The notes: generated from the sequence alone by a model not told the origin. Positions 21,615-33,097 are shown, numbered from the stretch's first letter. The stretch: DNA of 64,000 nt from Brachynemurus nebulosus (GCA_035578155.1 JAPWDM010000005.1:15156832-15220831), one strand, 5' to 3'. Made by a program: numbers and translations.

Positions 21615-22581
21615 CACATTTTTGGCCACTTCGAGCCCGATCATCGAATTTTCTGGACAATTTGGTGTTCGAGTGATCTGAATCAGTGCAAAACTGTGGA
21701 TTCTGAACTGGTTTACTGTATTCTGTGAACTGTTAAAAGCTGTAAAAACTGTGTAAATTAAAAGCTAAAATTGCTACTGAAAAACTCTGAACATTATCTG
21801 AAAAATTGTGTAAAAAATACATATTTCTTTGTTGAAAAACTGTTGAAACAAGGGCGTTTTCTTAACGGTCTTTCTGCGTGTTTAAGCTGTTAACTGAAAG
21901 TACAACACACCAGTGTGCTGAAGAAAGAAAGCATCATATTAAAATTGGTGCAACTGACAAAGATCGACACAAGTGCGTTCGCTCCCTGCTTTGGTGTGTC
22001 CGCTCATTCCTGCTCTGATATGTTGGTCTCCTGTTCTCTGGCTGTGTGCTATGCTCGTCACAGCTACTTAGCTTGGTGCGATGACGTGTCATTCTCAACC
22101 AACCAATGAAAGTGCGTTGTGGTGACATCACTGAAACTCTGTTTTCTGCTACACGTGGCTGTTAAATGTCACAACTGTCAAAAAGATAAGATTTTCTCTT
22201 TTCTGTACTTTATCTGTTATATTTCATATTTTTTCATTTTAATTTCATATCTAATGATAAATAAACATTATATTTCTTATTATATTAAATTATTATTCAA
22301 AAAATAATTAAAATAAAACGTAAAAAAAAAAAAGAAAAATATAAAATATAAAATTAAATTATATTTCTTTATAATCTTATTTGCATATATTGGCATATTT
22401 TTACATGTACTTATATATGTATAAATTACTTATTCACTTTGAAATATTTAAATCATTTATTTATTCACTTTAAAATATTTAAATTATTTTCTTGTTCACT
22501 TTAAAGTATTTGGGTTATTCATTCATTTATTTTTAAATATTTACTTGTATTGTAAAAGGAAATTTGTTAACACACTGAAAA
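21615..22581 (+). other. BEL/Pao leader region
   Basis: 967 bp between the 5' LTR and the start codon. A TGGCCACTTCGAGCCCG segment shortly after the LTR starts like a primer-binding site, but I could not match it to a tRNA. The region is rich in CTGA/ACTGAA words. Near 22420-22530 it contains three degenerate copies of a TTCACTTTAAAATATTTAAA unit. Confidence 0.6.
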
Positions 22582-25500
22582 ATGACTGAAATGTCTGATT
22601 CTGAAAATATAGACGTTTTACTGAAAAGACGTACTATACTGAAACGTTCTCTGACTCGCATTGAAAATGCTGTACTGAAATCTCTGACTGAAAAACTTGA
22701 TACTTATGAAATTACTGCAAGAGAAACTGTTCTGAATGACACTTATAATAAATACTTAGACATTCAAGAAAAAATTGAATTAATAGATGTGAGTCAGGAA
22801 TCTGATAGAACTGATATTGAGGATAGGTATTTCTCAACTATTGCGAACATTCAAAGAATTAAATTGGATCTGAAATCGCAATCTGAACCTAAAAATGCAA
22901 ATAAGCATTCTGAAACTGAAATTAATACTGCGGTAACAAATATTAGGTTACCTCCTGTATCTCTGCCTACCTTTAGTGGTAATTATCAAGATTTTCAATC
23001 ATTTCTTGATCTGTTTAGAAGTGCTGTTCATGAGTCTAAACAGTTGACTCCTGTTCAAAAACTGATTTATTTGAAATCTTGCCTGAGTAAAGAACCTTTA
23101 CAACTGATAAATGACTTGGCTACAACTGACGAAAATTATGCCATTGCATTTAAAACACTGACTGACAGATATGATAAAAAACTGACTATTATTAATTCAC
23201 ATATTAAATCTATTTTGGAATATAGATCTTTAAGTAAGGGTACTGCTCAAGCACTGAGAGAATTTGTTGTTCATATTAAACAGCAAATTAACTGTCTGCA
23301 ATCATTAGGTGCAAAACCTTCTGACTGGAATCTGTTATTGTGCTATATATTGAAAGAGAAATTAGATTATGGCACACTTAGGGCGTATGAATTAGAAAAC
23401 AATACGACCACTGAATTGCCAACTGTAGAAAATCTGTTGGACTTTCTGGAAAAACGTGCTAATGCATTAGAAAATGTAACTGAACGTACTGAAAAACCTC
23501 ATTCCTTTAGGAAAACTGAATTAAAACCTTCTAGAAAGGTATCTTATTTTTCTGAAAATGTTAGAAAAACTGAATCAAAATCTGAAAGAAAATGTTTTTG
23601 TTGTCACACTGAATTTCATGCTTTGAATGAGTGTGATAAATTTCTAAAAATGGACATTCAATCAAAGTATGATTTACTGAAAAAGCATAAGCTCTGTTTT
23701 AAATGTTTTAAATTGCACTTAATAAAAAACTGTCATGCAAATGCCTGTTCCAATTGCAATAGAATGCATAATGTATTACTGTGTAATAATAAAAATTCGA
23801 ATGCTAATGCAACTAAGATATTATCTACTTATGTATTGTCTGAAAAATGTGATAAAAATAAACAAATGCTTCTGCCTACTGCTACGGTTTTAGTTAAAAA
23901 CTCTGACAACAAATTCATTTCTGTAAGATGTCTGCTGGATAGTGCATCGGAATCAAACTTTATGACAAAGGCACTCTGTAACCGTTTAAAATGTAAAACG
24001 GATAAACAACGTATAGAAGTACAAGGTATTTCTAGCGGTTTAACTTATGTGAACGAAGTTGCAAATGTTCATATTAAGTCTGCTGTAAACAATTTCTGTT
24101 CAGATATTTCCTGTGCTGTATTACCAAAAATAACCTGTAAATTACCCCAAAAATTGGTGGACTGTTCAAAAATAAAACTGCCTGCTGGAATTCAAAGTAA
24201 TTTGGCTGATACAAAATATTTTGAACCCTCTGAAATTGACCTTTTATTAGGTACTGATGTATTTATGAAAATACTACTGACTGGTCATATAGTGTTAGGA
24301 AAAGGTCTTCCTTCACTACAAAATACTCACTTTGGGTATGTTTTTGGTGGCGAATCACCTACATGTAATTCAACTGCTGCATTGCCAGTTGTGGTATGCA
24401 ATACTGTTACACGAAACATTTTTTTGTCTGAAACTGAATCTGAAAACATTGATAACAATGTAAATTTATTAATACCAAAATTCTGGGAGTTGGAATCAAT
24501 TCCAACAACAAAAGTGTCATCTGCTGAGGAAAAGCAGATTGAAGAACACTTTCTGAAAAATACAACTCGTTCTGAAGATGGACGGTTGACTGTAAAATTG
24601 CCTTTTAAGATTGAACCTACTCAAGGTTTAGGGGCATCCTTTTCTGTTGCACTCAGTAGATTCTATAATCTGGAACGGAAATTAATAAAAAATGAAAAAT
24701 TGTATTCTGAATACAAAAAATTCATGTATGAATATTTAGAACTGGGTCATGCAGAATATACTGAATCTGATTTTACAAAAGCTAAGTTTAGTACTGGGGA
24801 AGATTTCTGGCTTCCACACTTTTCTGTTGTGAATGAGGCAAGCACTACCACGAAGGTGCGTGTGGTGTTTGATGGCTCTGCTAGATCAACATCTGGTCTG
24901 TCTCTGAATGATTGTCTGATGGTTGGTCCGTCAGTACAACCTGAACTGTTTGATATCATTTTACGATTTAGAATGTATAAATATGCCTTTACTGCTGATA
25001 TCAAGCAAATGTATAGAATGATTAAAGTTCATTCTACTGATCAGGAGTACCAGAAAGTACTCTGGCGTAATAATCCTGATGAAAAACTGAACTGTCTTAA
25101 ACTGAACACTGTCACATATGGAACAAGTTCTGCTCCATACTTAGCTACAAGGGCTCTGAATAAACTGGCTCAAGATGAGCAAAATAAATATCCTTTGGGA
25201 TCTGAATGTGTACTTAATAGTTTCTATGTGGATGACGTTCTGAGCGGTCACAATGACCTAGAAACTGTTAAAAAGTTAATATCTGAATTAACTTCACTGT
25301 TGCAAAGTGGCAAACTGTATCTTCATAAGTGGGGAATCAACAATCCACAACTGACTAACGTTATTCCTGAAAATAAACTTTTGTCAAAAAGTTCTGAAAA
25401 TGTTTTAATTAAAGCTTTAGGTATACTCTGGGAACCTAACACTGATATTTTCAGAATAATTCTAAAAACTGAAAACTTTACTGAAAAATCTGACTTCACA

Positions 25501-27804
25501 AAAAGAAAAATTCTGGCATGTATTGCATCATTTTTTGACCCTTTAGGATTCATAAGTCCATTAATTGTTACTGGAAAGTTAATAATGCAACAAATATGGC
25601 TTTCTGACACTGATTGGGATGAAACTGTCCCTCTGAAGATTCAGGATAAATGGTCTACATTTATTGAGAATCTGAAACTGAACAGTGTTTTTGAAATACC
25701 TCGGTGGTGTTTCAACTCAACTGAATTTAAATCCATTGAACTGATTGGGTTTTCTGATGCTAGTTCCAAAGCATATGGCTGCTGTATTTATATTCGTGTT
25801 AAATACAACAACGAAGCTTTTTCCTGTAAATTACTGACTGCAAAATCAAAAATCTGTCCAATAAAAACTGTAACTATACCTCGCTTGGAACTAAATGCCT
25901 GTTTACTTCTGTCAAAATTAATGCATAGAGTGCATAATACTGTAAATTTACCTGTTTCAAGGGTATTTCTGTTTACTGACTCTACAATTGCCTTGTCATG
26001 GATGAAAGAATCTCCTACAAGGTGGCAAGTATTCGTTGCCAATCGAGTAAGTCAAATTCAAGAATTGACTAAAAACTTTATATGGTTGCATGTAAATTCT
26101 AAAAATAATCCAGCTGATTATATATCACGCGGAACTAATGCTGCTGAACTAAAAAATATCCACACATGGTGGTCTGGTCCTGATTTTCTGTCCTCTGAAT
26201 TTGATGAGGAAGACTTTAAAATTCCTCATAAGACTGATTACTTATCTGAACTGCCTGAAATAAGACGGCAAACTGTAAAATGTTCGTTAATAGTAAAAAA
26301 CGACTTAATGGAAAGTTTCAAAAACTTTTCAAACTTTCATAAGCTTCAACGAACGTATGCTTATGTTCTGAGATTTGTCCACAATGCTCGTCTGAAAGAC
26401 AATCGGCAATTAGGCCCACTGACTGTTACTGAACTTAAAAATGCAATGTTGTTCATTGTAAAAACTGTCCAAAACATTGAATTTCATGAAGAAATTCAAC
26501 TGCTGAGAAATAATCTGTTTTATTCTCACTCTTCCTTTAAAACTAGTAAATTACGTTCTCTAACACCTTTTCTTGATGAACAAGGTTTGTTGAGGGTTGG
26601 AGGTCGTCTAGAAAATGCAAAACTGCCTTTTGATCAACAGCATCCGTTGATACTGCCTTCTGAAAATTATGTAACAACTCTAATTCTCGAGAGTTATCAT
26701 AAAAAACTTCTGCATGCAGGTGCTGCAACTGTTCTGGCAAACATTCGTTTGTTATTCTGGCCAATAAATGGCAAAAATCAAATAAAAAAGATAATAAATA
26801 AATGTGTCACTTGCATTCGTTTCAAAAAGAGAAACGCTGAACAAATAATGGGAAATTTACCCTCTGATAGACTGAATCCTGGATATCCATTTGAGGTTAC
26901 TGGCCAAGATTATGCCGGGCCTGTATTTATTAAATCTTCACGCTTGAGGAAAGCTCCATTAGTGAAGACTTATATTGCACTGTTTGTGTGCATGAAAGTT
27001 CGTGCTGTACACATTGAACTTGTCACTGATCTGTCAACTGAATCTTATCTGGCTGCCCTAAAAAGATTCATAGGGCGGCGTGGGCTACCACACACAATTT
27101 ATTCTGATAATGCCTCAAATTATAAGGGTGCTGACAAACAACTGCATGAGTTGTACTCATTCTTTAAGAATTCTGAAAATCTGAAAGGTATTCATGACTT
27201 TGTGGCTCAAAGAGGAATACACTGGAAATTTATTACTCCAAATTCACCCCACATGGGAGGAAGTTGGGAAAGTCTGATTAAGCAAATTAAGTATTATTTG
27301 CATCGTTCTGTTAAAAATACACACCTCACATACGAGGAACTGTCCACTTGTCTGATTCAGATTGAATCAATTCTGAATTCACGTCCTTTATGTGGAATGT
27401 CTGATGACGTGAATGATTTTCAGGTCTTGACTCCGTCCCACTTTCTGATCGGACGTGCTATGTTTAGTATTCCTGAACCTGACTTAACTGATCTTTCTGT
27501 AAACCGTTTAAAAACGTATCAACATATGACGTACATTGTACAACAATTCTGGAAACAATGGTCAACTATGTACCTAACTGAACTTCAAAAAAGAAATAAA
27601 TGGCAAACTGAAACTGAAAATCTGAAGCCAAATACTCTTGTTCTTGTCAAAGATGACAATCTGCCTCCACAGGTTTGGCAACTAGGGAGAATTTTAGAAG
27701 TTTATCCTGGGCGTGATAATAAAGTGCGATCTGCTTTAGTCAAAACTTCATCTGGCACTTATAAACGTGCAATTCACAAACTGTGTCCTCTGCCTGTGAA
27801 TTAA
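22582..27804 (+). CDS. BEL/Pao Gag-Pol polyprotein (1740 aa)
   Basis: A single open frame encoding the structural and replication proteins of a BEL/Pao retrotransposon. Domains in order: N-terminal coiled region; Gag-type DUF1759 about residues 125-270 (LPPVSLPTFSG start); Cys/His zinc knuckles 338-405; retropepsin-like protease with LLDSASESNF (Asp453); reverse transcriptase with the YVDD catalytic box (882-885); RNase H with SDASSKAYG (Asp1059) and FTDSTIALSW (Asp1133); integrase HHCC zinc site (Cys1408, Cys1411), then the catalytic Asp1443, Asp1509 (SDNASNY) and Glu1563 (GGSWESL); C-terminal DUF5641 about 1640-1735 (VWQLGRILEVYPG). The length is normal for the family and no key residue is lost. 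The first ATG is taken as the start. By eye, leucine is mostly CTG or TTA, with CTG unusually frequent for such AT-rich DNA. No env-like frame follows. Confidence 0.97.
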   Translation: MTEMSDSENIDVLLKRRTILKRSLTRIENAVLKSLTEKLDTYEITARETVLNDTYNKYLDIQEKIELIDVSQESDRTDIEDRYFSTIANIQRIKLDLKSQSEPKNANKHSETEINTAVTNIRLPPVSLPTFSGNYQDFQSFLDLFRSAVHESKQLTPVQKLIYLKSCLSKEPLQLINDLATTDENYAIAFKTLTDRYDKKLTIINSHIKSILEYRSLSKGTAQALREFVVHIKQQINCLQSLGAKPSDWNLLLCYILKEKLDYGTLRAYELENNTTTELPTVENLLDFLEKRANALENVTERTEKPHSFRKTELKPSRKVSYFSENVRKTESKSERKCFCCHTEFHALNECDKFLKMDIQSKYDLLKKHKLCFKCFKLHLIKNCHANACSNCNRMHNVLLCNNKNSNANATKILSTYVLSEKCDKNKQMLLPTATVLVKNSDNKFISVRCLLDSASESNFMTKALCNRLKCKTDKQRIEVQGISSGLTYVNEVANVHIKSAVNNFCSDISCAVLPKITCKLPQKLVDCSKIKLPAGIQSNLADTKYFEPSEIDLLLGTDVFMKILLTGHIVLGKGLPSLQNTHFGYVFGGESPTCNSTAALPVVVCNTVTRNIFLSETESENIDNNVNLLIPKFWELESIPTTKVSSAEEKQIEEHFLKNTTRSEDGRLTVKLPFKIEPTQGLGASFSVALSRFYNLERKLIKNEKLYSEYKKFMYEYLELGHAEYTESDFTKAKFSTGEDFWLPHFSVVNEASTTTKVRVVFDGSARSTSGLSLNDCLMVGPSVQPELFDIILRFRMYKYAFTADIKQMYRMIKVHSTDQEYQKVLWRNNPDEKLNCLKLNTVTYGTSSAPYLATRALNKLAQDEQNKYPLGSECVLNSFYVDDVLSGHNDLETVKKLISELTSLLQSGKLYLHKWGINNPQLTNVIPENKLLSKSSENVLIKALGILWEPNTDIFRIILKTENFTEKSDFTKRKILACIASFFDPLGFISPLIVTGKLIMQQIWLSDTDWDETVPLKIQDKWSTFIENLKLNSVFEIPRWCFNSTEFKSIELIGFSDASSKAYGCCIYIRVKYNNEAFSCKLLTAKSKICPIKTVTIPRLELNACLLLSKLMHRVHNTVNLPVSRVFLFTDSTIALSWMKESPTRWQVFVANRVSQIQELTKNFIWLHVNSKNNPADYISRGTNAAELKNIHTWWSGPDFLSSEFDEEDFKIPHKTDYLSELPEIRRQTVKCSLIVKNDLMESFKNFSNFHKLQRTYAYVLRFVHNARLKDNRQLGPLTVTELKNAMLFIVKTVQNIEFHEEIQLLRNNLFYSHSSFKTSKLRSLTPFLDEQGLLRVGGRLENAKLPFDQQHPLILPSENYVTTLILESYHKKLLHAGAATVLANIRLLFWPINGKNQIKKIINKCVTCIRFKKRNAEQIMGNLPSDRLNPGYPFEVTGQDYAGPVFIKSSRLRKAPLVKTYIALFVCMKVRAVHIELVTDLSTESYLAALKRFIGRRGLPHTIYSDNASNYKGADKQLHELYSFFKNSENLKGIHDFVAQRGIHWKFITPNSPHMGGSWESLIKQIKYYLHRSVKNTHLTYEELSTCLIQIESILNSRPLCGMSDDVNDFQVLTPSHFLIGRAMFSIPEPDLTDLSVNRLKTYQHMTYIVQQFWKQWSTMYLTELQKRNKWQTETENLKPNTLVLVKDDNLPPQVWQLGRILEVYPGRDNKVRSALVKTSSGTYKRAIHKLCPLPVN

Positions 27805-27865
27805 CTGATATCTGAATACTGAAAATTTCTGTCTCTGATTCTTATAATTTTTTGACTTTTTCGCT

Positions 27866-27877
27866 GGCGGGGAGAAA
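27866..27877 (+). other. polypurine tract
   Basis: GGCGGGGAGAAA immediately upstream of the 3' LTR, the expected plus-strand primer site. Confidence 0.85.
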
Positions 27878-28392
27878 TGGTAAATTCTTACCAAAGAATT
27901 AATTTATATAAACTGTTAGTTGTCTTATACGTACGTAATGCCTTGCATGACTTATTACTGCTTACGCTACAAAAACCGATCAAACGGACCTTGGTTGTGT
28001 GCTTCACAAAAAAGCAACACACAAAAAATCTAATCTGACACAGTCTGCGGAGAGATGTTCTGAAATAACCACCCAACTGAACGGGTGTCTGTTTACTGTC
28101 TGATTGTTAACAAGTTTCCTAAAATTTTCCTTCTTTTTTTATATTAATATTTATGTGTATCAAATTTTAAATATTTTTATATTTAATATTTTTATATATT
28201 TAAAAAATTATTCAAACTACAATAAATTAAAACAATAATTAATCAAATAAAAAACATTACTAATTAAAATAAATGTGTAACATTTTCATCATTAAAATAA
28301 TTTTAAACAATTATAGTGTTTTCTTTTATTTATACTATTTTCTGTGGTCCTTCGAACTGTCTGAACTTCCTACTGAGCTACTGCCCTGACCA
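27878..28392 (+). repeat. 3' LTR of the BEL/Pao element
   Basis: 515 bp, same length as the 5' LTR and without visible differences from it. Confidence 0.95.
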
Positions 28393-28397
28393 CAAGT

Positions 28398-29308
28398 AAC
28401 TGAAACAATACGTGCAAGTAAATAATACAAATATCCTTATGTGTATTTGTGGCACTAATTTAGTATTTTGTTATTAGTTCTATATAATGTGTTACAATTA
28501 CAACGGTCTCTGTATGTGTTCTTATTTATTCAGTGGTGTTAAAACGATGGTAAACGAACAGTCTACTACTTGTCTATGAGACGACGATCTCTAATAGCAG
28601 GACGAAGGGAAGAGGAGAATTGATACGAACTGTTATGCTAAAAAGAGACAGACGGAATACATATTATGCTAAAAAGAGACAGATCACAATGAAGGCAACG
28701 ACGGCGTCAGAGATCATCGTCTCATAGACAAGTTCTAGACAAATCCGACCGATCAAAATATTGGAGGCATTGGTCATAAAACTAATTATATTGCAGCACT
28801 TGAGGTTAGGAAAACATGTTACAAAACAGACATTCTGTAGTTTTCCCCTCCCCTCTCTCGTTTCGGACTCCGCACGCAAATATTTTGACTGACTTGTCAT
28901 CCAAAAACCAACCACCAAAGAATTAATAAACCTCTTTGTATATTAGTAGTATGGCGTCAAGATGACTTGATTGACTAGTATATTACACTGGTGGGGGCCT
29001 ACACGAGCGGGGGTCAAGGGCTTATCAGCCCCCCCCCCCGAGAATTTAAGACATACACTAAATATTATTTAATTTTGAACACTACATCGGTAAAATTGTT
29101 ATGATATTAATAATAATTATTGAATTAGTCGGCGTTCTTTTTTCTTTTCTTTGGTTGGTTCATTATGGATTTTTTTTTTTTTGCTCGCCAACTCTATTTC
29201 AGGGGAAACAATTTCTTTTAGTTGTTTTTTCTGAAATTTTTTGTAAGTTAATAAAAAGAATTTGTATCTTTCATTTTTCGTGTGACTACGAAATCCTAAA
29301 AAATCAGA
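28398..29308. other. non-coding region with a 25-bp inverted repeat
   Basis: ACTTGTCTATGAGACGACGA (from 28567) recurs inverted at 28709-28733 with one mismatch, and between the arms the block TATGCTAAAAAGAGACAGA is present twice (28634, 28663). A C-homopolymer of about 11 bases lies near 29020. Frames in this stretch have no family features. Confidence 0.5.
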
Positions 29309-30104
29309 TACCCCTGTCGCAGCGTCCTGCATAACATAGTGAATTTCCATTTACAAAAATTATATTTCAGGGTTCCCACAGAAATTTAATTTTCAATTTC
29401 CCTAACTTTCCCTGACATTCCATGACATATTTCCAAAACTTTCCCTGACTATCGATATATATAAAGTCATGACTATATACATACTTTCAGGTAAATGTAT
29501 ATGATTAATGGTATGTAGAAAGAAAAATACTTTATTATTATTCTGAAATGGTGAGGTAAAATTTCTTTCAAAAGTGTGTTGATTTGGCATGGAATTAGTC
29601 TTATATAAAAATCATATGTACTTCTTTTCAAGTAAGCGCTTCTAATAATATAGTTTCACAAGAGTTTCCCTGACTTATCTTGATTTTGACTAATTTTCCA
29701 TGACTTTCGGCCTAGTTTCACTACCTTCCCTCACTTTCCATGACTGTGAATCAATTTCCCTGACTTTCCAGGTCTGTGGGAATCCTGTATTTTCTCGGAA
29801 ACCAATTTACATAAAACAATAGTTCAAAACACCTTTTTTATGTGATTTTTTCTCTTCTTTCTAATAGTATAAAAAACGTTGCAAAAATTTTTGAATTTGG
29901 GGAAAAATTGGCAAAAAAATAATTTTTTTTCTCGAAAAATACCCAAAAAATCATATTCCGGGCACCGGTCATGTCTGGCTGAAGAACTCATCCAAGATTT
30001 TTGGATTTCCAATGTTTTTGTCCAAATTTTATAAAAATAGGAATTTCTATCATAGTCCCAGGCTTACGTCGTGTCATGAAAGTGGCCGTAATAGCTGAGC
30101 CAAA
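29309..30104 (-). mobile_element. element H, copy 4, interrupted
   Basis: Reverse-orientation copy: right end ATACCCCTGTCGCAG ... GTGAATTTCC at 29309, left end CTATCATAGTCCC ... GTAATAGCTGAG at about 30045-30104. It is split by a hAT MITE at 29368-29787. Comparison with copy 2 shows the uninterrupted site. Confidence 0.6.
29368..29787 (+). mobile_element. hAT MITE family C (420 bp)
   Basis: Starts CAGGGTTCCCACAG and ends CTGTGGGAATCCTG, with subterminal runs of TTCCCTGACTTTCC in both halves. The CAGGGTTCCC terminus is a classic hAT end. TATTT is repeated on both sides, so the target duplication is imperfect. The homologous site without insertion exists in element H copy 2 near 16245. Confidence 0.85.
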
Positions 30105-30161
30105 CATAAAAATGAAAGCTTATTTCGCGAAATCTGAAAAAATTAATGCGAGAAATTTTGT

Positions 30162-30774
30162 GGCTAACTTCAAAAATGCATCACTACTTGCATGAGACAG
30201 AGTCAAAAGTTTAAAAACGCATCAGAGGCATCACAACAAAAAATTAAAAGTTCATTTTTGCATTTGATGCGTCAAAACAATGTATCAAGAAATTTCGTAA
30301 TGCATGTCCAAGATGCATGTCATGTGTATAATGTAGAATTATAACTACTTGCAATATTATGTAGGTATTAACACCAACAGGAATAATTTCGAAAAACAAA
30401 TTGTTGAAAAAGATGAATGTATTTATACCTTTGATTAAAATTGTTTAAACTATTTGCACTCAAATTAGGTATGTAATATTTTTTATTCAAATAATTTCAA
30501 TATTTTCAATTTCAAGTAAATTCAAGTTGAAATTCAAAGATAATATACCTATACAATGACTGTATTGCTATATTATCTATAGTCTATCATGCTACATTAT
30601 CTGTCTTATCTATAGCCAAATCAGAGGCTAAATGATGCCAATATCCCGTTCAAAAACATCTAATGTGCATCAAATTTCAAGAGAGCATTAGCAGCGCATC
30701 ATGTAGTATTAGATGCATCAGAAAAGTCATGATGCTGCATCGATGCGGTAAAGTTTACATTTTTGAGGTTACCC
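30162..30774 (+). mobile_element. MITE with 3-bp target duplication, copy 1
   Basis: Terminal inverted repeat GGCTAACTTCAAAAATG / CATTTTTGAGGTTACCC, flanked by TGT on both sides. The interior has subterminal GATGCATC-type repeats in both orientations. The second copy (38677-39323, inverted) is flanked by TAT. A 3-bp duplication and GGG-starting ends suggest PIF/Harbinger; this is inference. Confidence 0.75.
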
Positions 30775-30779
30775 TGTCT

Positions 30780-31418
30780 CTATAGTCTATCATAATAACG
30801 ACATTATTCACGACAATTTTTATGCTTGTTTTGCGAACACTGTTACGACAATGGAAATAATTTAATAGTACACTCATATGTAGTTTATATGGCGAGTATT
30901 ACAAGATGAATAATTCGCTGTGCAATAGTTTCTATTTAGTTGCGTTATATTAGCTGTCTCCTATGTTTATTTAAACATATCACTGTCTAAATTGTCAGAT
31001 GTCTTAAACAAATATCAGTCCATTAGTATTGTTGCATCACACATGTTACAGAATGGAGCCTCCGGGCCACACACGCACTTTTCTCAATGAAATTTTATAT
31101 ACATACGTACATATGCATTACGTACGTACATATTTATTCTAACAATGCGTATGTACATATACCGTAAATTGGAATGAATCGGTACGAATTTAAACTTCCC
31201 ATCGTATTCACTTCTTCACAACTTCATTTTTGTATTTCTTTTACGAGTACCTATTCTTTAACACTATGAGGTTCGAGCACTTTCATAGTAAACTTCCCCG
31301 GAAGCCGGCAATATTTAAAAAAAAAACTTTATACATATAAACAAATACATAAAATAAAATGATTCAAACACTGAATAGATTCGACACAGTTCAACATGTG
31401 TGTGTAAAACTGTAAACA
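30780..31418. other. no recognisable feature
   Basis: AT-rich; ACGTAC palindromes are frequent (31085-31135, 31420). No gene features. Confidence 0.4.
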
Positions 31419-31426
31419 TACGTACG

Positions 31427-33097
31427 CAGTCGCGGCGATAGCGGGCCCGCAGGGCCCGTGTTGCGGGTGGGCCCCGGGTATATCGGGGGCCCCCAAGACA
31501 GCAGGAAAAAATATTTTTTTTTTTTATATTAACTGTACTGATTTTATAGATTTTAATTTTATTGTATTCAAACTGTACCAATTCAATCTTTTTTAACCGA
31601 TCCATATTATTTTTTTTATTTTTCATGGACAATAGGTAGACAACCAGTAACTTACTAACAAATTCCAGTTCTCCGAACAAACGTAATTGCGGCGTACATA
31701 AAAAAAATGTCATTTAGAGACGTCCAGCAGTGTTTATACGGTTTCACTTAACAGTTGCATATGAAAATATTGCATTAATGCTCCAACGGGGTGTATCAGT
31801 TGAAATATTCATTTCACTTACAAATTTTACAGTTTTGAAGAAGAAAACACATGACAAGCATATAGGCTAATTTCAAAGGACTATTATACCCTTGAATAAA
31901 AATTCCAGATCTTTCTGATTTTATTGTTCATATCTAAATAGATACCACAGTATATTGAAATCTATCAGTAGCGAAACTAAGTCATAAAACGACGCCAACA
32001 CACAAGTTGTAAAAAAAATATTATGTAGGTACCTATTTAAAAGGATTTGTTAAGGGGTGTCCATTTCTATAAAACTTAAAAAATAAAATTGTGATATGTA
32101 TTTCTGTGCTACAAAACTATTCTTTTAAATATTTAACAAAAAATATTTTAGCCTTATAATAAGTATCCTGTAAATTAAAATCAGACTTTTATTATGAAAA
32201 AGTGATTTCTTACTTTTATAACTTTTCGTGTATTTACCTACAGTTTAATAATATATAGGTATATTTTTTATAAAATATTTTATGCTTTAGGGGAGGCTGA
32301 GTACACTTGATCCCCATTTTGGTTTTTAGCTCAAATCTCATAAAATAATACTGTTTTTCAGGATATTTTTTCATGACTAGCTAGTTTTTTTTCAACTTTT
32401 TAAAACTTTTATTTGTATATTTGAGTGCAAAGTAAATTGGTATTCTTGCGTACAGTTCCTTCAGATATTCTATAGGGAAACTTAGGGAAACTAGATCAAA
32501 TTTCATAAAATTTATTTGTTAATTTCATTACCCACGTTTTCCAGAATATTTTTTCCAAAATTCGAATCAAATATTTTTTTAGTTTTTCAACATACCTACG
32601 TAGTGAATGCCGATGGGCATATTATTAAATCACCAAATATCTTATTTCCTTGGGTGTTAAAAGCTTTAAAATGTATAAATATATTTTCTAATATAATACC
32701 TTCATTTGTTCCTTAATATTTTTTTAAAATTTGATATTGATGATAATTTAGACATTTTGAAAATAAATACTCACTAACGTAGTCTAGACCATTTTTGACT
32801 GATAAATTGAAATTATAGTCAATTTTATCTAGTTCGGTTGTCTTCAAAATTGGCATAGTTAAAGTTACGAAAAGATAGATTTTATTTATGTGAATCATGC
32901 ATGGTATATGTATATTTAATGTGTACCGTTAGCTACCCCCGCGGCTCACCTAACGGTCTATTGCCTTTTGCGCCTTCTGTTACCGCTCCCCCTTCCTGCC
33001 GACTCATTCTGCTGATAACAAACATTTTTTCACACCTAAAAAAGGGCCCCTACGAAAATCTTGCGGGAGGGCCCCGAAGGCCTTAGCGCCGCTACTG
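31427..33097 (+). mobile_element. hAT-like element (1.67 kb)
   Basis: Ends CAGTCGCGGCGATAGCGGGC and GGCCTTAGCGCCGCTACTG form a terminal inverted repeat. The perfect 8-bp duplication TACGTACG lies at 31419-31426 and 33098-33105. GC-rich subterminal blocks (GGGCCC) contrast with an AT-rich interior that encodes no recognisable transposase, so the element is non-autonomous or decayed. The duplicated site is itself palindromic and sits among other ACGTAC motifs, a mild caution. Confidence 0.82.

Larger units (their letters stand above)
21100..28392 (+). mobile_element. complete BEL/Pao LTR retrotransposon
   Basis: A 7.3-kb element with 515-bp LTRs (21100-21614 and 27878-28392) that start TG, end CA and look identical by eye. 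The 5-bp target duplication CAAGT lies at 21095-21099 and 28393-28397. A purine tract GGCGGGGAGAAA directly precedes the 3' LTR. A single uninterrupted polyprotein runs from 22582 to 27804 after a 967-bp leader. Intact coding and identical LTRs indicate a recent insertion. A priming site was not assigned with confidence. Confidence 0.97.

Noticed and set aside
21615..21650. tRNA primer-binding site at TGGCCACTTCGAGCCCG
   Set aside because: It starts with TGG but sits several bases inside the LTR boundary, and its complement does not have the spacing of a tRNA 3' end; not asserted.
15898..30012. Apparently conserved peptide (TKFG...SKILDEFFSQTRRM) in five places
   Set aside because: Found on either strand and in different frames of element H; similarity follows from DNA repeat identity, with frequent stops.
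31315..31713. 132-codon minus-strand frame as a transposase
   Set aside because: It crosses the boundary of the hAT-like element and its target duplication, so it cannot be a single ancestral gene.
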